A stretch of DNA of 64,000 nt from Bifidobacterium apousia (GCF_007559275.1 NZ_VMHK01000004.1:1-64000), one strand, 5' to 3'. Shown: positions 18,572-32,655, counted from the stretch's first letter. The notes: generated by a model from the sequence alone, not told the origin. Program-made: numbers and translations.

Positions 18572-19252
18572 ATGGCACGTTCCACAGCCCGCAAGCGGGC
18601 CTTGAACACCCTGTATGAGGCCGATGAGAAGAGCCAGGATTTCCTCTCCCTGCTGGAGGAGCGCAAGGTTCGGCCGGGGGCGCAGACGCCTTTGCCCGCC
18701 TATGCCGTGACCCTTGTTGAGGGTGTGGCGGAGCATCGTCGAGATATCGATGAGGCTCTGCAGACCCACTCCACCCGGTGGCCGTTGAGCCGCATGCATG
18801 CCATCGACCGCAACATACTGCGTATCGCCGCCTGGGAGATGCTCTACAACCCTGACGTTCCCGACAAGGTGGCCATCGATGAGGCCCTGTCCTTGGCCAA
18901 GACCCTCTCGGATGCCGATGCCCCCTCCTTCATTCACGGCGTTCTGAGCGCCCTGGAGCAGGAGAAGGACGAGCACCAGGCTCGTCGTCAGCAAGCCGAT
19001 CGTATCGCTGCCTTGGCTGATGCCGAGGCCGATGCGGACGTTTCGGATGATGAATCAGATAAGGCAAAAGCGGAGGTCGCATCCGCAGAGTCTGTCTCCT
19101 CTGGGGATGCCCATGCTGACAGCGATTCGGAATCGGCAACGAGCAGACCTGAAGATGGGGGTTCCGATCAGTCCGCCCCTAGTCTGGACCAGCTGAAACT
19201 GACCATGCCGGAGGAACTGGCCCCGGATGCGGATCACCCGTCAGGAAACTGA
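18572..19252 (+). CDS. nusB: Transcription antitermination factor NusB, extended
   Basis: 226 residues. The helical NusB fold covers about 1-135 (ARKRALNTLYEADE start, then HAIDRNILRIAAWEM and VAIDEALSLAKTL). NusB binds boxA RNA with NusE/S10 during rRNA transcription. About 90 further residues are acidic and Ser/Ala-rich (many DADAD, SDDES type runs) and are probably disordered. Such tails occur in some bifidobacterial NusB proteins but not in E. coli (139 residues). Cotranscribed with efp; intrinsic terminator follows. Confidence 0.93.
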   Translation: MARSTARKRALNTLYEADEKSQDFLSLLEERKVRPGAQTPLPAYAVTLVEGVAEHRRDIDEALQTHSTRWPLSRMHAIDRNILRIAAWEMLYNPDVPDKVAIDEALSLAKTLSDADAPSFIHGVLSALEQEKDEHQARRQQADRIAALADAEADADVSDDESDKAKAEVASAESVSSGDAHADSDSESATSRPEDGGSDQSAPSLDQLKLTMPEELAPDADHPSGN

Positions 19253-19266
19253 GCAATGATCTATGT

Positions 19267-19314
19267 AAAGGCCGACCGATGTCCGCTGGCTGTCAGGGCA
19301 TCGGGTCGGCCTTT
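19267..19314 (+). terminator. Intrinsic terminator after nusB
   Basis: Arms 19267-19281 and 19299-19314 (AAAGGCCGACC..GATG against its complement with one bulged base), followed by TTTT. It separates efp-nusB from the carA-carB-gmk unit. Confidence 0.8.
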
Positions 19315-19412
19315 TGCCATATGCAGACCGGGAGATCAGCTGGGCTCGCGGCAAGAGCTGCTCAACCGTTCTTTGAACAATCCGTTCGGCATGATCCATG
19401 GGGGTCATTAAT

Positions 19413-20652
19413 ATGAGTGCGAATATCCACGGCAAACAAGGGGGTTCGGTGAACCTGAAGGACACCAACGCCATCGCCTCCGATCGTCGTTTCTCCGATT
19501 CCGCCATCCTTCTGCTGGAGGACGGCCAGGTCTATAAGGGGAAGGCCTTCGGGGCACTGGGCAGCACTATCGGTGAGGTCGTATTCGCCACGGGGATGAC
19601 CGGATACCAGGAGACCCTGACCGATCCCAGCTATGACAGACAGATCGTAGTCCAGACATTTCCCCACATCGGCAATACCGGCGTCAACGGGGAGGACGGC
19701 GAGTCGTCACGGATATGGGTGGCCGGATATGTGGTCCGGGAGCCCAGTCCCACTTTCAGCAACTGGCGGGCTACTGGCGGTCTCCAAGGGGAGATGATCG
19801 ACCAAGGCATCGTCGGCATCAGCGGCATAGACACTCGCCGGCTCGTGCGGCACCTGCGTTCTGCGGGCGTCATGCGGGCCGGTATTTTTTCTGGCTCGGC
19901 CTTGGACGATGCCAGCATCCAGAGTCTCTTGGATCAGGTCAGACAGGCGCCGACCATGGGCGGCTCCCACCTGACCGGCGAAGTCAGCACAGAGCACATT
20001 TACACGGTGGAGCCTTGTGGTCAGTACCAGGATCAGGAGCCGCTCTGCACGGTGGCTGCCGTCGATCTGGGCATCAAGGCCATGACCCCTCATCGGCTGG
20101 CCGAACGCGGATGCCGGGTCCACCTGCTGCCCGTGGGCACCACCATGGAGACCGTCCGCTCGCTCAATCCTGATGGCGTCTTCTTCTCCAACGGTCCCGG
20201 CGATCCCTCTACGGCCGACCAGGAGGTGGCCCTCCTGCGCCAGGTGCTTGATGCAAGGCTGCCCTTCTTCGGCATCTGCCTAGGCAACCAGCTTCTGGGC
20301 CGTGCCCTGGGCTTCGAGACCTACAAGCTGAAATTCGGTCATCGCGGCATCAATCAGCCGGTCATGGATCTGAAAACTCGCAAGGTTGAGATCACTGCCC
20401 ATAATCACGGATTCGCAGTCAAGGCGCCCAAGGGGGATCCAGTGCCCTCACCCTATGGTGAAGGCCGCTATGGTCGTGTCCGGGTATCTCACGTCGATCT
20501 CAACGACGGCGTGGTCGAGGGTCTGGAGTGCCTTGATATTCCGGCCTTCTCCGTTCAATACCATCCGGAGGCGGCGGCTGGTCCGCACGATGCCTCCTAC
20601 CTGTTCGACAGGTTCGTCACTCTGATGCAGGACGCCAAGGAAGGGAAGGCAC

Positions 20653-20660
<8 letters not shown>
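19413..20660 (+). CDS. carA: Carbamoyl-phosphate synthase small chain
   Basis: About 415 residues. Glutamine amidotransferase subunit supplying ammonia for carbamoyl phosphate (arginine and pyrimidine synthesis). N-terminal CPSase domain ([30 protein letters not shown]), then class I GATase with nucleophile Cys in [12 protein letters not shown] and the His/Glu pair QYHPEAAAG. Start is unsure: ATG at 19398, ATG at 19413 (GGGGG upstream) and GTG at 19449 (AAGGGGG upstream) are all in frame. Overlaps carB by 8 bases. Confidence 0.95.
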
Positions 20661-24027
<3,367 letters not shown>

Positions 24028-24101
24028 GTGCTCGCTATATGATTGACCCATGTTCCGGTCCAGCTAGGCCGGAGGGTGACCTTTAAGGAAAGGAAGTGGC
24101 C

Positions 24102-24749
24102 GTGTCAGCGATCAACGGTGCCGACATGTCGATTCAGGACTCTTCGGGAGAGCAGACCGGGGGGCCAGGGAAGACGGGTGGCCGGCTGATCGTGTTGACG
24201 GGGCCTACGGCAGTTGGCAAGGGCACTGTGGAGGCGGCCCTGCGTCATGCCCACCCGGAGGTCTGGGTCTCCGTCTCGGCCACCACCCGCGCTCCGCGTC
24301 CGGGCGAAAAGGACGGCATCACCTACTGGTTCATGGACGAGCAGGAGTTTGCCCGCAGGGAGGCAGCCGGAGATTTTCTGGAGACCGCCCTGGTCCATGG
24401 CATGTCCCACTATGGCACCCCGTTGCAGCCGGTCCTGGATCATTTGGCAGCAGGGGTGCCCACGATTTTGGAGATTGACCTGCAGGGGGCGCATCGTGTC
24501 CGCCAGCGGGCGGGGGAGCTGGGCCTGGAAGTGTTTTACGTCTTCCTGGCGCCGCCGTCATTCCAAGACCTGGTCACCAGGCTGAACATGCGGGGCACCG
24601 AAAATGAGGAGCAGCGGGCCCGCAGGCTGGAGACCGCCAAGGTGGAGCTGGCCTCCGAGGGGCAGTTCGACCAGGTCATAGTCAACGACAATGTGGATAA
24701 GGCCGCGCAGGCGCTCTGGTCGGTAATCGCCAAGGAATACGGCCTCTGA
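24102..24749 (+). CDS. gmk: Guanylate kinase
   Basis: 215 residues. Phosphorylates GMP with ATP. P-loop GPTAVGKGTV near residue 35, GMP-binding VSATTRAPRPGEKDGITYWF, and ILEIDLQGAHRVRQ. The first 25 residues are non-conserved. The GTG at 24102 sits 6 bases after AAAGGAAG; GTG at 24096 and ATG at 24126 are alternatives. Last gene of the car unit. Confidence 0.96.
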   Translation: MSAINGADMSIQDSSGEQTGGPGKTGGRLIVLTGPTAVGKGTVEAALRHAHPEVWVSVSATTRAPRPGEKDGITYWFMDEQEFARREAAGDFLETALVHGMSHYGTPLQPVLDHLAAGVPTILEIDLQGAHRVRQRAGELGLEVFYVFLAPPSFQDLVTRLNMRGTENEEQRARRLETAKVELASEGQFDQVIVNDNVDKAAQALWSVIAKEYGL

Positions 24750-24782
24750 GCACCTTCCTAGGCTCTGCCTCAGCAGAGTCAA

Positions 24783-24822
24783 AAAATCCCCCAATTGAGT
24801 GAGAGCCGGATTGGGGGATTTT
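24783..24822. terminator. Bidirectional intrinsic terminator (gmk/ilvD)
   Basis: Perfect 13-bp arms 24783-24795 and 24810-24822 (AAAATCCCCCAAT and complement). A-rich on one side and T-rich on the other, so it can stop both gmk (forward) and ilvD (reverse, stop at 24829). Confidence 0.85.
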
Positions 24823-24828
24823 GGTCTA

Positions 24829-26688
24829 TCAGTCCAGCCCCGACAGTCGGTTGATCAGGTCGGGGTCGCGGGTGGCGCCCTTGTCTGCTGAGCGGGCGAA
24901 GGCGGCGTAGGCCTTCAGTGCCAGGGAGACCTTGCGGTCCCTGTGGGCCACATAGCCTTCGCCGGCCTCCAGTTCAGCGCGGCGCTGGGCGAGTTCCTCA
25001 TCGCTCAGCTCGACGTCTACACGCCGGTTGGGGATATCGATGCGGATCATGTCGCCGTTGCGGATCAGGGCGATGGGGCCCTTGTTGGCTGCTTCAGGAG
25101 CGATATGGCCGATGGCCAGGCCTGATGAGCCGCCGGAGTAGCGGCCGTCGGTCAGCAGGGCCACGTCCTTGCCGATGCCCTTGCCCTTGACGAATGAGGT
25201 GGGGTAGAGCATCTCCTGCATGCCAGGGCCACCCTTGGGTCCCTCGTAGCGGATGACCAGGGCTTGGCCCTTGTGCAGGGTGCCATTGAGTATGACCTCC
25301 ACAGCCTGCTCCTGCGATTCGACCACCAGGGCCGGTCCGCGGAAGTTCCAGATCTCCTTGGGTACGCCTGCGGTCTTGACCACGCAGCCATCGGGGGCCA
25401 GATTGCCGCGCAGTATGGCCAGACCGCCTTCGGAGACGGCCGGGTGATCCAGGTCGTGAATGGCACCATTGACGCGGTCGGTGTCCAGATCCTCCCACTC
25501 CTTGGACTGGTTGAAGGGCTCGGGGGAGGTGATGTGGCCGGGCGCTGCGTGGTAGAGATCCTTGGCCTGGTCCAGGCAGGTGGGGCGCATGATGTCCCAG
25601 TCGTTGAGCTTGGACTCCAGATCCGGGTAGTCGATGGAATGCGTGTCCTTGTGCAGCACTCCGCCACGGTCCAGCTCACCCAGAATGCCGCAGATGCCGC
25701 CGGCCCGATGGACGTCCGATATCTCCCAGTCTCCGGAGGGAGAGGCCTTGCAGATGCAGGGGACCGTGTGTGAGATGCGCTCGATGTCGTCCAGGGTGAA
25801 GTCCACATCCGCCGACTGTGCGGCGGCAAGGATGTGTAGGACGGTGTTGGTTGATCCGCCCATGGCCACATCCATGGTCATGGCGTTTTCGAAGGCCTTC
25901 TTGGTGGCGATGGAACGCGGCAGGACTGAGTCGTCATCATCCTGGTAGTACCGGTTGGCAATCTCCACGACCAGCTTGCCGGCCCGCTCGAAGAGCATCT
26001 TCCGGGCCGTGTGCGAGGCCAAGGTGGTGCCGTTGCCGGGCAGGGCCAGACCCATGGCCTCGGTCAGGCAGTTCATGGAGTTGGCCGTGAACATGCCGGC
26101 GCAGGACCCGCAGGTGGGGCAGACCGTCTTCTCCAGGGCCAGCAGACCCGCATCATCGATGCTGTCATCCGCTGAAGCGTACATGACGTCGATCAGATCC
26201 GTGCTCTCCTGGACTGTCCCGTCGGGCATGACCGTCCGTCCGGCCTCCATGGGGCCGCCGGAGACGAAGACCGTGGGAATGTTCAGACGCAGAGCGGCCA
26301 TGAGCATGCCAGGGGTGATCTTGTCACAGTTGGAAATGCAGATCAGCGCATCGGCGCAGTGGGCGTTGACCGAGTACTCCACAGCGTCCGCAATCAGGTC
26401 ACGGCTGGGCAGAGAGTAGAGCATGCCCGTATGGCCCATGGCGATGCCGTCGTCCACGGCGATGGTGTTGAACTCGCGGGGGATGCCGCCCGCTTCCTTG
26501 ACGGCCTTGGAGACCAGGCGCCCCACCTTGTTCAGGTGGACGTGGCCGGGCACGAACTCGGAGAAGGAATTGGCGATGGCCACGATGGGCTTGCCGAAGT
26601 CCTCACCCTTGACGCCAGCGGCACGATAGAGAGCACGGGCGCCCGCGAACTCTCGTTCCTTCATTAATTTGGCTGATCGCATCTGCAT
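24829..26688 (-). CDS. ilvD: Dihydroxy-acid dehydratase
   Basis: 619 residues. Converts dihydroxy-acids to 2-keto acids in valine, leucine and isoleucine synthesis. The iron-sulfur cysteines are seen in [10 protein letters not shown] and [19 protein letters not shown]; the [19 protein letters not shown] segment is near the C-terminus. The start at 26688 (MQMRSAKLM) was chosen from homologues, since the frame is open to 26820 without similarity. No strong ribosome site. Monocistronic, facing away from rpoZ, which interrupts the usual gmk-rpoZ pairing. Confidence 0.97.
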   Translation of the reverse strand: MQMRSAKLMKEREFAGARALYRAAGVKGEDFGKPIVAIANSFSEFVPGHVHLNKVGRLVSKAVKEAGGIPREFNTIAVDDGIAMGHTGMLYSLPSRDLIADAVEYSVNAHCADALICISNCDKITPGMLMAALRLNIPTVFVSGGPMEAGRTVMPDGTVQESTDLIDVMYASADDSIDDAGLLALEKTVCPTCGSCAGMFTANSMNCLTEAMGLALPGNGTTLASHTARKMLFERAGKLVVEIANRYYQDDDDSVLPRSIATKKAFENAMTMDVAMGGSTNTVLHILAAAQSADVDFTLDDIERISHTVPCICKASPSGDWEISDVHRAGGICGILGELDRGGVLHKDTHSIDYPDLESKLNDWDIMRPTCLDQAKDLYHAAPGHITSPEPFNQSKEWEDLDTDRVNGAIHDLDHPAVSEGGLAILRGNLAPDGCVVKTAGVPKEIWNFRGPALVVESQEQAVEVILNGTLHKGQALVIRYEGPKGGPGMQEMLYPTSFVKGKGIGKDVALLTDGRYSGGSSGLAIGHIAPEAANKGPIALIRNGDMIRIDIPNRRVDVELSDEELAQRRAELEAGEGYVAHRDRKVSLALKAYAAFARSADKGATRDPDLINRLSGLD

Positions 26689-26866
26689 AGTTTTATTCAA
26701 GTGATCGCAGGCATCAACGGTTCGAACATGACCACATGTTGGAATTTCTGAGGTTTCCGCCTTGCTTTCCCCAGCAGAGAAGTATCCCAGGCTAAAATCG
26801 AGCCCGGGCGGTAAAATCATTCAGATTGAATGAATGGTTCATCCAGTTGAATTGGAGAAACATCTT

Positions 26867-27151
26867 ATGGCATTCGGTACCGAGCCCCATCCGCAGGGAT
26901 TTGCGAATCCTCCCATCGACGACCTCATGAAGCACGCCGATTCGAAGTATGCGCTCTCTATCTTCGCGGCCAAGCGGGCCCGTCAGATCAATTCCTATTT
27001 CACACAGCTCAATGAGGGCCTGCTGCAGAACGTCGGTCCGCTGGTTGAGTACCAGAACCAGGAGAAGCCCCTGTCCATCGCCTTCCGGGAGATCAATGAG
27101 GGCCTGCTTGAAGAGACCCTGGGCGAGGACGATCTGAGCGAAGGCAACTGA
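26867..27151 (+). CDS. rpoZ: DNA-directed RNA polymerase subunit omega
   Basis: 94 residues, begins [21 protein letters not shown]. Helps fold and retain the beta' subunit. The conserved [20 protein letters not shown] helix is present. ATG at 26867 follows GGAGAAACATCTT; the in-frame upstream 11 codons are not conserved. metK follows after 61 bases. Confidence 0.92.
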   Translation: MAFGTEPHPQGFANPPIDDLMKHADSKYALSIFAAKRARQINSYFTQLNEGLLQNVGPLVEYQNQEKPLSIAFREINEGLLEETLGEDDLSEGN

Positions 27152-27212
27152 GCTTTCGACTCTCAGTGCAGGGTCCTCGGACGGTGACGGTTTCTAGACA
27201 AAGGTGAATGAA

Positions 27213-28433
27213 ATGACAGAGCGACGGCTGATTTCGGCTGAATCAGTGACCGAGGGCCATCCAGACAAGGTCTGCGACCAGATTTCCGATGCCATTCTGG
27301 ACGATCTGATCGCCCAGGATCCGCATTCGCATGTGGCTGTGGAGACCTCTGCGGCCACTGGCCTCTTCTTCGTCTTCGGAGAGGTCTCATCCCAGGGCTA
27401 CACGGACATTCAGTCCCAGGTCCGGTCGGTGCTGCGCAGGATCGGCTACACATCGTCAGAAATTGGTCTGGACGCGGATTCCTGCGGCGTGACCGTGGCT
27501 CTGAGCGAGCAGAGCAAGGAAATCAACCAGGGTGTGGAACGGCTGTCGGCCAGCCAGGAGAGTGCTGCCACCCGTGAGGAGCGTTACCAGTCCCAGGGGG
27601 CCGGCGACCAGGGCGTCATGTTCGGGTACGCCTGTGATGAGACCGACACGCTCATGCCCCTGCCCATCTATCTGGCCCATCAGCTGGCCTTCCGGCTGGC
27701 ACAGGTGCGCAAGGAGGGGATCATCCCCCATCTGCGGCCCGACGGCAAGACCCAGGTCACCATCGAATACGATCAGGATGACCGTCCCCGCCGGGTGGAC
27801 ACGGTCCTCATCTCCACTCAGCACGATCCCGAGGTGGGTCATGACTGGCTGCAGGAGCAGTTGATGGAGCATGTCCTCACGCCCGTGCTGGATCGCGTCT
27901 GCGGCCAGGCCGTCGAGCACCAGGGCTACCGGGTGCTGGTCAATCCTACCGGTTCCTTTATTCTGGGCGGCCCCGCGGCTGACGCAGGACTGACCGGGCG
28001 CAAGATCATTGTGGACACCTACGGAGGTGCGGCCCATCATGGAGGCGGCGCCTTCTCCGGCAAGGATCCCAGCAAGGTCGACCGGTCCGCCGCCTACGCC
28101 GCGCGTTGGGTGGCTAAGAACATCGTGGCCGCTGGACTGGCGCACAAGGTCGAGGTCCAGGTGGCCTATGCCATTGGAGTGGCCGAACCGGTCAGCGTCA
28201 ACGTGGAGACCTACGGCACCGAGCAGGGGGTCAGCCGGGAGCAGATCCAGGAGGCTGTGCGCGAGGTCTTCGACCTGCGGCCTGCTGCCATCATCGATGA
28301 GCTGGATCTGTTGAGGCCCATTTACGCCAAGACTGCAGCCTATGGGCACTTCGGCCGGGAGGATCCCGACTTCACCTGGGAGCAGGTGGACAAGGTGGGC
28401 GAGCTCAAGGCCGCCATCGGCATGACCAGGTAG
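27213..28433 (+). CDS. metK: S-adenosylmethionine synthetase
   Basis: 406 residues. Makes S-adenosylmethionine from methionine and ATP. Signature [12 protein letters not shown] and [19 protein letters not shown] are both present, as is the N-terminal [18 protein letters not shown]. The start at 27213 follows AAGGTGAATGAA; an in-frame ATG at 27204 is the alternative. No SAM riboswitch fold was seen in the short upstream gap. Strong terminator follows. Confidence 0.98.
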   Translation: MTERRLISAESVTEGHPDKVCDQISDAILDDLIAQDPHSHVAVETSAATGLFFVFGEVSSQGYTDIQSQVRSVLRRIGYTSSEIGLDADSCGVTVALSEQSKEINQGVERLSASQESAATREERYQSQGAGDQGVMFGYACDETDTLMPLPIYLAHQLAFRLAQVRKEGIIPHLRPDGKTQVTIEYDQDDRPRRVDTVLISTQHDPEVGHDWLQEQLMEHVLTPVLDRVCGQAVEHQGYRVLVNPTGSFILGGPAADAGLTGRKIIVDTYGGAAHHGGGAFSGKDPSKVDRSAAYAARWVAKNIVAAGLAHKVEVQVAYAIGVAEPVSVNVETYGTEQGVSREQIQEAVREVFDLRPAAIIDELDLLRPIYAKTAAYGHFGREDPDFTWEQVDKVGELKAAIGMTR

Positions 28434-28447
28434 CAGCTGTTCATCAA

Positions 28448-28508
28448 GAGCCGCGGCGGTTTCCCGGGTCATCGACTGGGGAATCCGCCGCGGCTCTCTT
28501 CATTGTAA
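28448..28508 (+). terminator. Terminator after metK
   Basis: Perfect 13-bp arms 28448-28460 and 28496-28508 (AGAGCCGCGGCGG and complement), extended inwards by a partly matched TTTCCC/GGGAAT. CTCTTCATTGT follows. Confidence 0.75.
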
Positions 28509-28525
28509 AAGCGAGGGGAGGAGCC

Positions 28526-30829
28526 ATGGATTCGCAGGACGTCAGTCAGCCCGCCCTGGACGGTCTCGCTCCGCGCCGTCGTTCGAGCAGCAGTCGAAAG
28601 AAACCTCCGCGCCGACCGGCCGATGAACTCCCTGTGGCACGGGTGGTGCTGGACGTGCAGGCCACTCATCTGGGCGGGACCTTCGATTATCTGGTGGATG
28701 CGGACCAGGACGATCATGCACAGCCGGGATGCCTGGTTCGCGTCAGGTTCGGAGCGCGCAGGGTCAACGGCATCATCTGGGAACGTGTGGCAGACAGCCA
28801 GGTTCCCCGCGCCTCCCTGCGTTTCCTGGAGCGAGTGGTGCTGGATCGCAGCCTGATCTCACCTTCCCTGCGCGCGGACATCACTGCTATCGCCAAGGCC
28901 TACGGGGGAACCGAGGCCAACATTCTGCGGCTGGCTTTGCCCCCTCGTGTGGCCCGCATCGACAAGGAGCAGCAGCTGGTTCCCGGTCAGCCTCGGTTGG
29001 CCTCTGACCCCGCCTGGGTGGCCGGGCTGGACCAGCGGCAGCGGGATCTGAAACAGAGGCTTGATTCGGGCTATCAGGGGCTGGAGAAACTGGATCAGTC
29101 ACTGGAAGAGGATACGTTCACCGCCTATCTGATCGACATTCTGCCCGGTATGGACCAGGCCGCACTCCTGGCTGCCAGGGTGCTGATAGGTGCCCTGCTG
29201 GCCGGACGGTCGGCAGTTATGGTGCTGCCAGGCACCCGTCAGGTGGCCCATCTGTCCGCAGTCCTTCAGCAGCTGGGGTTGCGCCCCTTCGGTCCATCTG
29301 TTGCCGCCGGTCCTGGTCAACAGGAGGCTCACGGCTGGTCTGGTGATTTCGCCATTCTGGACAGCGGCATGGCTCCTGCCGAGCGCTACAGGGCCTACCT
29401 TGCGCTGGCCTCCGGCCAAGTCCGCTGCGCTATTGGGCTGCGGGCAGCCATGTACGCCCCGGTGGAGGGTCCCGCCCTCTTCGCTCTGATGGACGATGCG
29501 AGCTACCAGTACGCCGATGGGATGATGCCCTACGCCAACGCCCGCGGAGTGCTGAGGTTGCGGGCACGCGCCCACGGCGGCGTCTTCCTGGCCATGGCGC
29601 GTGCCAGAAGCGTGCGTTCTCACTGGGAGAGTCAGCCAGAGGCCACCGAAGCGGACTCTGGCGTGACCGGTCCAGGCACTGCTCTGACACTTGATCGGTC
29701 TGCAGTGACGACCCTGCTGCCCTGGATCCGTTGGCTGAACAGGGAGGAGCTGAGCCATCTGGCCGACCCGACCATGGGCGCCCGGGTTCCTCATACCGCC
29801 GTCGCTGTCATCAACAAAGCCTTGGAGCGTGGTCCGGTTCTGCTGTCCATCCCGCAGGATGGCATCTTCGAAAGCCTGAGCTGCGCTCGCTGCCATCATC
29901 AGGCTCGTTGCCCGTGTTGCACCGGACCTTTGCGGGCCAGGCGGCCTGGCGCGCCCCGATGCGCTTGGTGCGGGGCTGCGGCTACGGACTGGTCCTGTCC
30001 TGACTGCGGGGGTTCACGGCTTCGGGTGGTCAGGGTAGGCGCCGCTGGGACGGCCCAGGAGCTGCGCATGCTCTTCAGAAATGTGCCCATCGTCATCTCT
30101 TCGCCCAGTCAGCCCCGCGGGGTGGTCGAGCGTGTACAGGATCGTCCCAGTCTGGTTATCGCCACTCCAGGTGCCGAGCCCAGAGTGGTCGCCCCGAGTA
30201 TGGAAGGCAACAACAAGGGCACCAACGATTCGGATCTGCCCCGGTTGTCGCGAGGATACCGGGCCGTGGCCATTCTGGATGCCTGGACCAGTCTGTATGC
30301 CCCTGGCGTCGATGCGCGTATGGATACCCTGGGAGCTTGGATGCGCGTGTCCTCCTTCTGTCGCTCCCGGGCCCAGGGCGGTCAGGTGCTCCTGCTGGGG
30401 GAATGCGATCCCCAGCTGGCCCAGGCGCTGATGACCTGGCAGGGGCCGGTACTGGCCGCTGCCGATCTGGAGGATCGTCGGCTGACGGCCATGCCCCCTG
30501 CGGTCGGTATGGCTGCAATATGGGGTGAAAGGGAGGCCGTCGTCTCGATGCTGGACGCCGTCGGGATTGCACCGGGTCAGGAGGCAGTAACCGATGCCGG
30601 TCCTGAGTCTGTTCCTGCCCTGCTTGGGCCTGTGCCCATACCGGCGCCATCCACACTGAAAGCCGGCTATTTGGAGGGAACCCAGGATAGGGTCCAAGCT
30701 CTGGTTCGGGTACCCATCAGCTCCAGGGATAAGCTGGCTGATGATCTCAAGCAGGCTCAGGCCAGGTACGTGGCCGGCCGCGGGCGAGGGGAGTTGCGCT
30801 TCCGGATGGATCCCAAGGATCTGACCTGA
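28526..30829 (+). CDS. priA: Primosomal protein N' (PriA), helicase-inactive type
   Basis: 767 residues. Replication-restart protein. After a basic N-terminus come the 3'-DNA-binding domain (VVLDVQATHLGGTFDYLVD and GCLVRVRFGARRVNGIIW) and a degenerate helicase core. No GxxGxGKT Walker A is present where expected; the region reads LLAARVLIGALLAGRSAVMVLPG. A zinc module is intact: CARC, CPCC, CAWC and CPDC between about residues 450 and 495. This is the usual actinobacterial form, thought to act as a loader rather than a helicase. RBS GAGGGGAGGAGCC. Confidence 0.92.
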   Translation: MDSQDVSQPALDGLAPRRRSSSSRKKPPRRPADELPVARVVLDVQATHLGGTFDYLVDADQDDHAQPGCLVRVRFGARRVNGIIWERVADSQVPRASLRFLERVVLDRSLISPSLRADITAIAKAYGGTEANILRLALPPRVARIDKEQQLVPGQPRLASDPAWVAGLDQRQRDLKQRLDSGYQGLEKLDQSLEEDTFTAYLIDILPGMDQAALLAARVLIGALLAGRSAVMVLPGTRQVAHLSAVLQQLGLRPFGPSVAAGPGQQEAHGWSGDFAILDSGMAPAERYRAYLALASGQVRCAIGLRAAMYAPVEGPALFALMDDASYQYADGMMPYANARGVLRLRARAHGGVFLAMARARSVRSHWESQPEATEADSGVTGPGTALTLDRSAVTTLLPWIRWLNREELSHLADPTMGARVPHTAVAVINKALERGPVLLSIPQDGIFESLSCARCHHQARCPCCTGPLRARRPGAPRCAWCGAAATDWSCPDCGGSRLRVVRVGAAGTAQELRMLFRNVPIVISSPSQPRGVVERVQDRPSLVIATPGAEPRVVAPSMEGNNKGTNDSDLPRLSRGYRAVAILDAWTSLYAPGVDARMDTLGAWMRVSSFCRSRAQGGQVLLLGECDPQLAQALMTWQGPVLAAADLEDRRLTAMPPAVGMAAIWGEREAVVSMLDAVGIAPGQEAVTDAGPESVPALLGPVPIPAPSTLKAGYLEGTQDRVQALVRVPISSRDKLADDLKQAQARYVAGRGRGELRFRMDPKDLT

Positions 30830-30930
30830 TTGTCGCTCCAAGCGAATATCTGCAGGGTCTATGCGGCGTGGTTTCATGAGAGGGCGCAGGCAGAGGCGCA
30901 GATGAACGAATTCGGGAAAGGCGGAGAGCC

Positions 30931-31635
30931 ATGAAGGGCTGGCCGGGCGAGGTCCAGATTGAAGCAGATGTGATCCAGGCTGAGCAGGAAGCAGCTCAGT
31001 GCCAGGGTCAGCCCATTGAACAGGTCATCTTCGACTTCGGCAACGTCCTGATTCGTTGGCAGCCCGAGATGGCCATGGTGGCCCGGTACGGGCGCAAGAG
31101 CATCGAAGCCATGCTGGATGACAGCCGTTCCGGCTTTTACCGGGCCAACGACATGATGGACGGCGGAGCCACCTGCGCCCAGGCCCGTGACTGGGTGGCC
31201 GCCAACTGCGGATCCCCCTGGGATGCCATGTTCGCCTACTACTGTGACCACTTCGTCGATTCGCTGGCCGGCCCGGTGCCTGGTGCCCGCATGCTGGTGG
31301 AGGATCTGAAGGCGGCAGGCCTGGGTGTCTGGGGGTTGACCAACTGGGGTGCCGAGCTCTTCCATCACGCCTGGGACGGCGACTCCTTCCTGCATAGGCT
31401 GGACGGGGTGGTGGTCTCCGGGCCCATCCACATGCGCAAGCCTGACCCGGCCATCTACCGGTACGCCCTGGATCAGTTCGGAATCCAGGCTGGCAGGACC
31501 CTCTTCGTGGATGACAAGGGTATGAATGTAGTCGGCGCCAACAAGGCCGGCATCCGCAGCTTGCGATTCAGCAACCCCTACGGGCTGCGCACTGCCCTGA
31601 TTGAGGCAGGGGTGAACATTCCTCAGGTCCAGTGA
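30931..31635 (+). CDS. HAD superfamily hydrolase (subfamily IA)
   Basis: 234 residues. Motif I is FDFGNVLIRW (nucleophile Asp in DFG; the usual second Asp is replaced by Asn, as in YihX-like enzymes). Motif II is WGLTNWG, motif III HMRKPDPAIY, and motif IV FVDDKGMN. A helical cap lies between. Probably a phosphatase for a small sugar phosphate or similar; substrate unknown. A GGAGAGCC ribosome site precedes the ATG. Sits between priA and fmt. Confidence 0.88.
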   Translation: MKGWPGEVQIEADVIQAEQEAAQCQGQPIEQVIFDFGNVLIRWQPEMAMVARYGRKSIEAMLDDSRSGFYRANDMMDGGATCAQARDWVAANCGSPWDAMFAYYCDHFVDSLAGPVPGARMLVEDLKAAGLGVWGLTNWGAELFHHAWDGDSFLHRLDGVVVSGPIHMRKPDPAIYRYALDQFGIQAGRTLFVDDKGMNVVGANKAGIRSLRFSNPYGLRTALIEAGVNIPQVQ

Positions 31636-31680
31636 AGGCGCGGAGGTCCGAAGCCGTCAGATGAAAAGGAGATTGCCGAT

Positions 31681-32655
31681 ATGGTCATGACATTGCTGTT
31701 TGCAGGCACACCCCAGGTCGCCTTGCCATCGCTGAGACTGCTGGCGGCCGATCAGGAGCATTTCCGGGTTGCTGCCGTGCTCACCAGACCCGACGCCCCC
31801 CAGGGGCGTGGAAGGCATCTGCATCCCAGTCCGGTCAAGGCTGAGGCCCTCAGGCTGGGGATCCCCGTTCTTGAGAACAATCCATCCGATCCGGATTTTC
31901 CGGCGCGGCTGCAGGATACAGGCGCCAGATGTGCGGCCGTCGTGGCCTACGGACGGATCCTGCGTCAGCCGGTCCTGGATGCCTTTGATGGTGGATGGTA
32001 CAACCTGCACTTTTCCCTGCTGCCGCAGTGGCGGGGGGCAGCTCCGGTCCAACGGGCCATCTGGGCCGGGGATACCATCACTGGCGCCACGGTCTTCAGG
32101 CTGACGGCCGGCATGGATGAGGGGCCCGTCCTGGCCCAGTCAACGGTGGAAATCGGGCCGCACGAGACATCGGGCGAGCTGCTGGATCGCCTGGCCGAGG
32201 ATGGGTCCCACCTGCTGGCTGCCAGCCTGGAGGCCCTTGCGGAAGGTCGGATTCAACCCAAGGAGCAGACGCAGGGCGCCTACCAGGTGGCCGCCAAAAT
32301 CACCCACCAGGATGCCCACATGCGTTTTGATGTGCCCGTCTTTGCCCTGGATCGGCAGGTTCGGGCCTGCAGCCCGGAACCGGGAGCCTGGTGTCTGTAT
32401 CGGCAAGGCGATGACCCGCAGGACAGGCAGACAGGGCTGACCGTGCTCAGGGCGGCTCCGGCCCGAGGGGATGAGCCTGGTCTTCCCTCGCATCTGGAGC
32501 CGGGTCGGCTGGCAATGGATCGTCGCCACCTCTGGGTGGGCACCAAGACCCTGCCTCTGGAGCTGCAGGTGGTCAAGGCTGCCGGCAAGCGCGCCATGCA
32601 GGCCATGGACTGGGCCCGTGGCGCTCGCTTGGAAGACGGGGCCCGCTGCAGCTGA
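31681..32655 (+). CDS. fmt: Methionyl-tRNA formyltransferase
   Basis: 324 residues. Formylates initiator Met-tRNA. N-terminal formyltransferase fold with LLFAGTPQVALPSLRLL, the WYNLHFSLLPQWRGAAPVQRAI core and the catalytic Asn-His-Asp set, then the C-terminal OB-like domain. Starts with ATG 31681 (or ATG 31687); AAGGAGATTGCCGAT upstream. Usually paired with priA and def; def is not in this window. Confidence 0.97.
   Translation: MVMTLLFAGTPQVALPSLRLLAADQEHFRVAAVLTRPDAPQGRGRHLHPSPVKAEALRLGIPVLENNPSDPDFPARLQDTGARCAAVVAYGRILRQPVLDAFDGGWYNLHFSLLPQWRGAAPVQRAIWAGDTITGATVFRLTAGMDEGPVLAQSTVEIGPHETSGELLDRLAEDGSHLLAASLEALAEGRIQPKEQTQGAYQVAAKITHQDAHMRFDVPVFALDRQVRACSPEPGAWCLYRQGDDPQDRQTGLTVLRAAPARGDEPGLPSHLEPGRLAMDRRHLWVGTKTLPLELQVVKAAGKRAMQAMDWARGARLEDGARCS

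Noticed and set aside
27152..27212. SAM riboswitch upstream of metK
   Set aside because: The gap is only 61 bases and no SAM-I or SAM-II type fold is visible.
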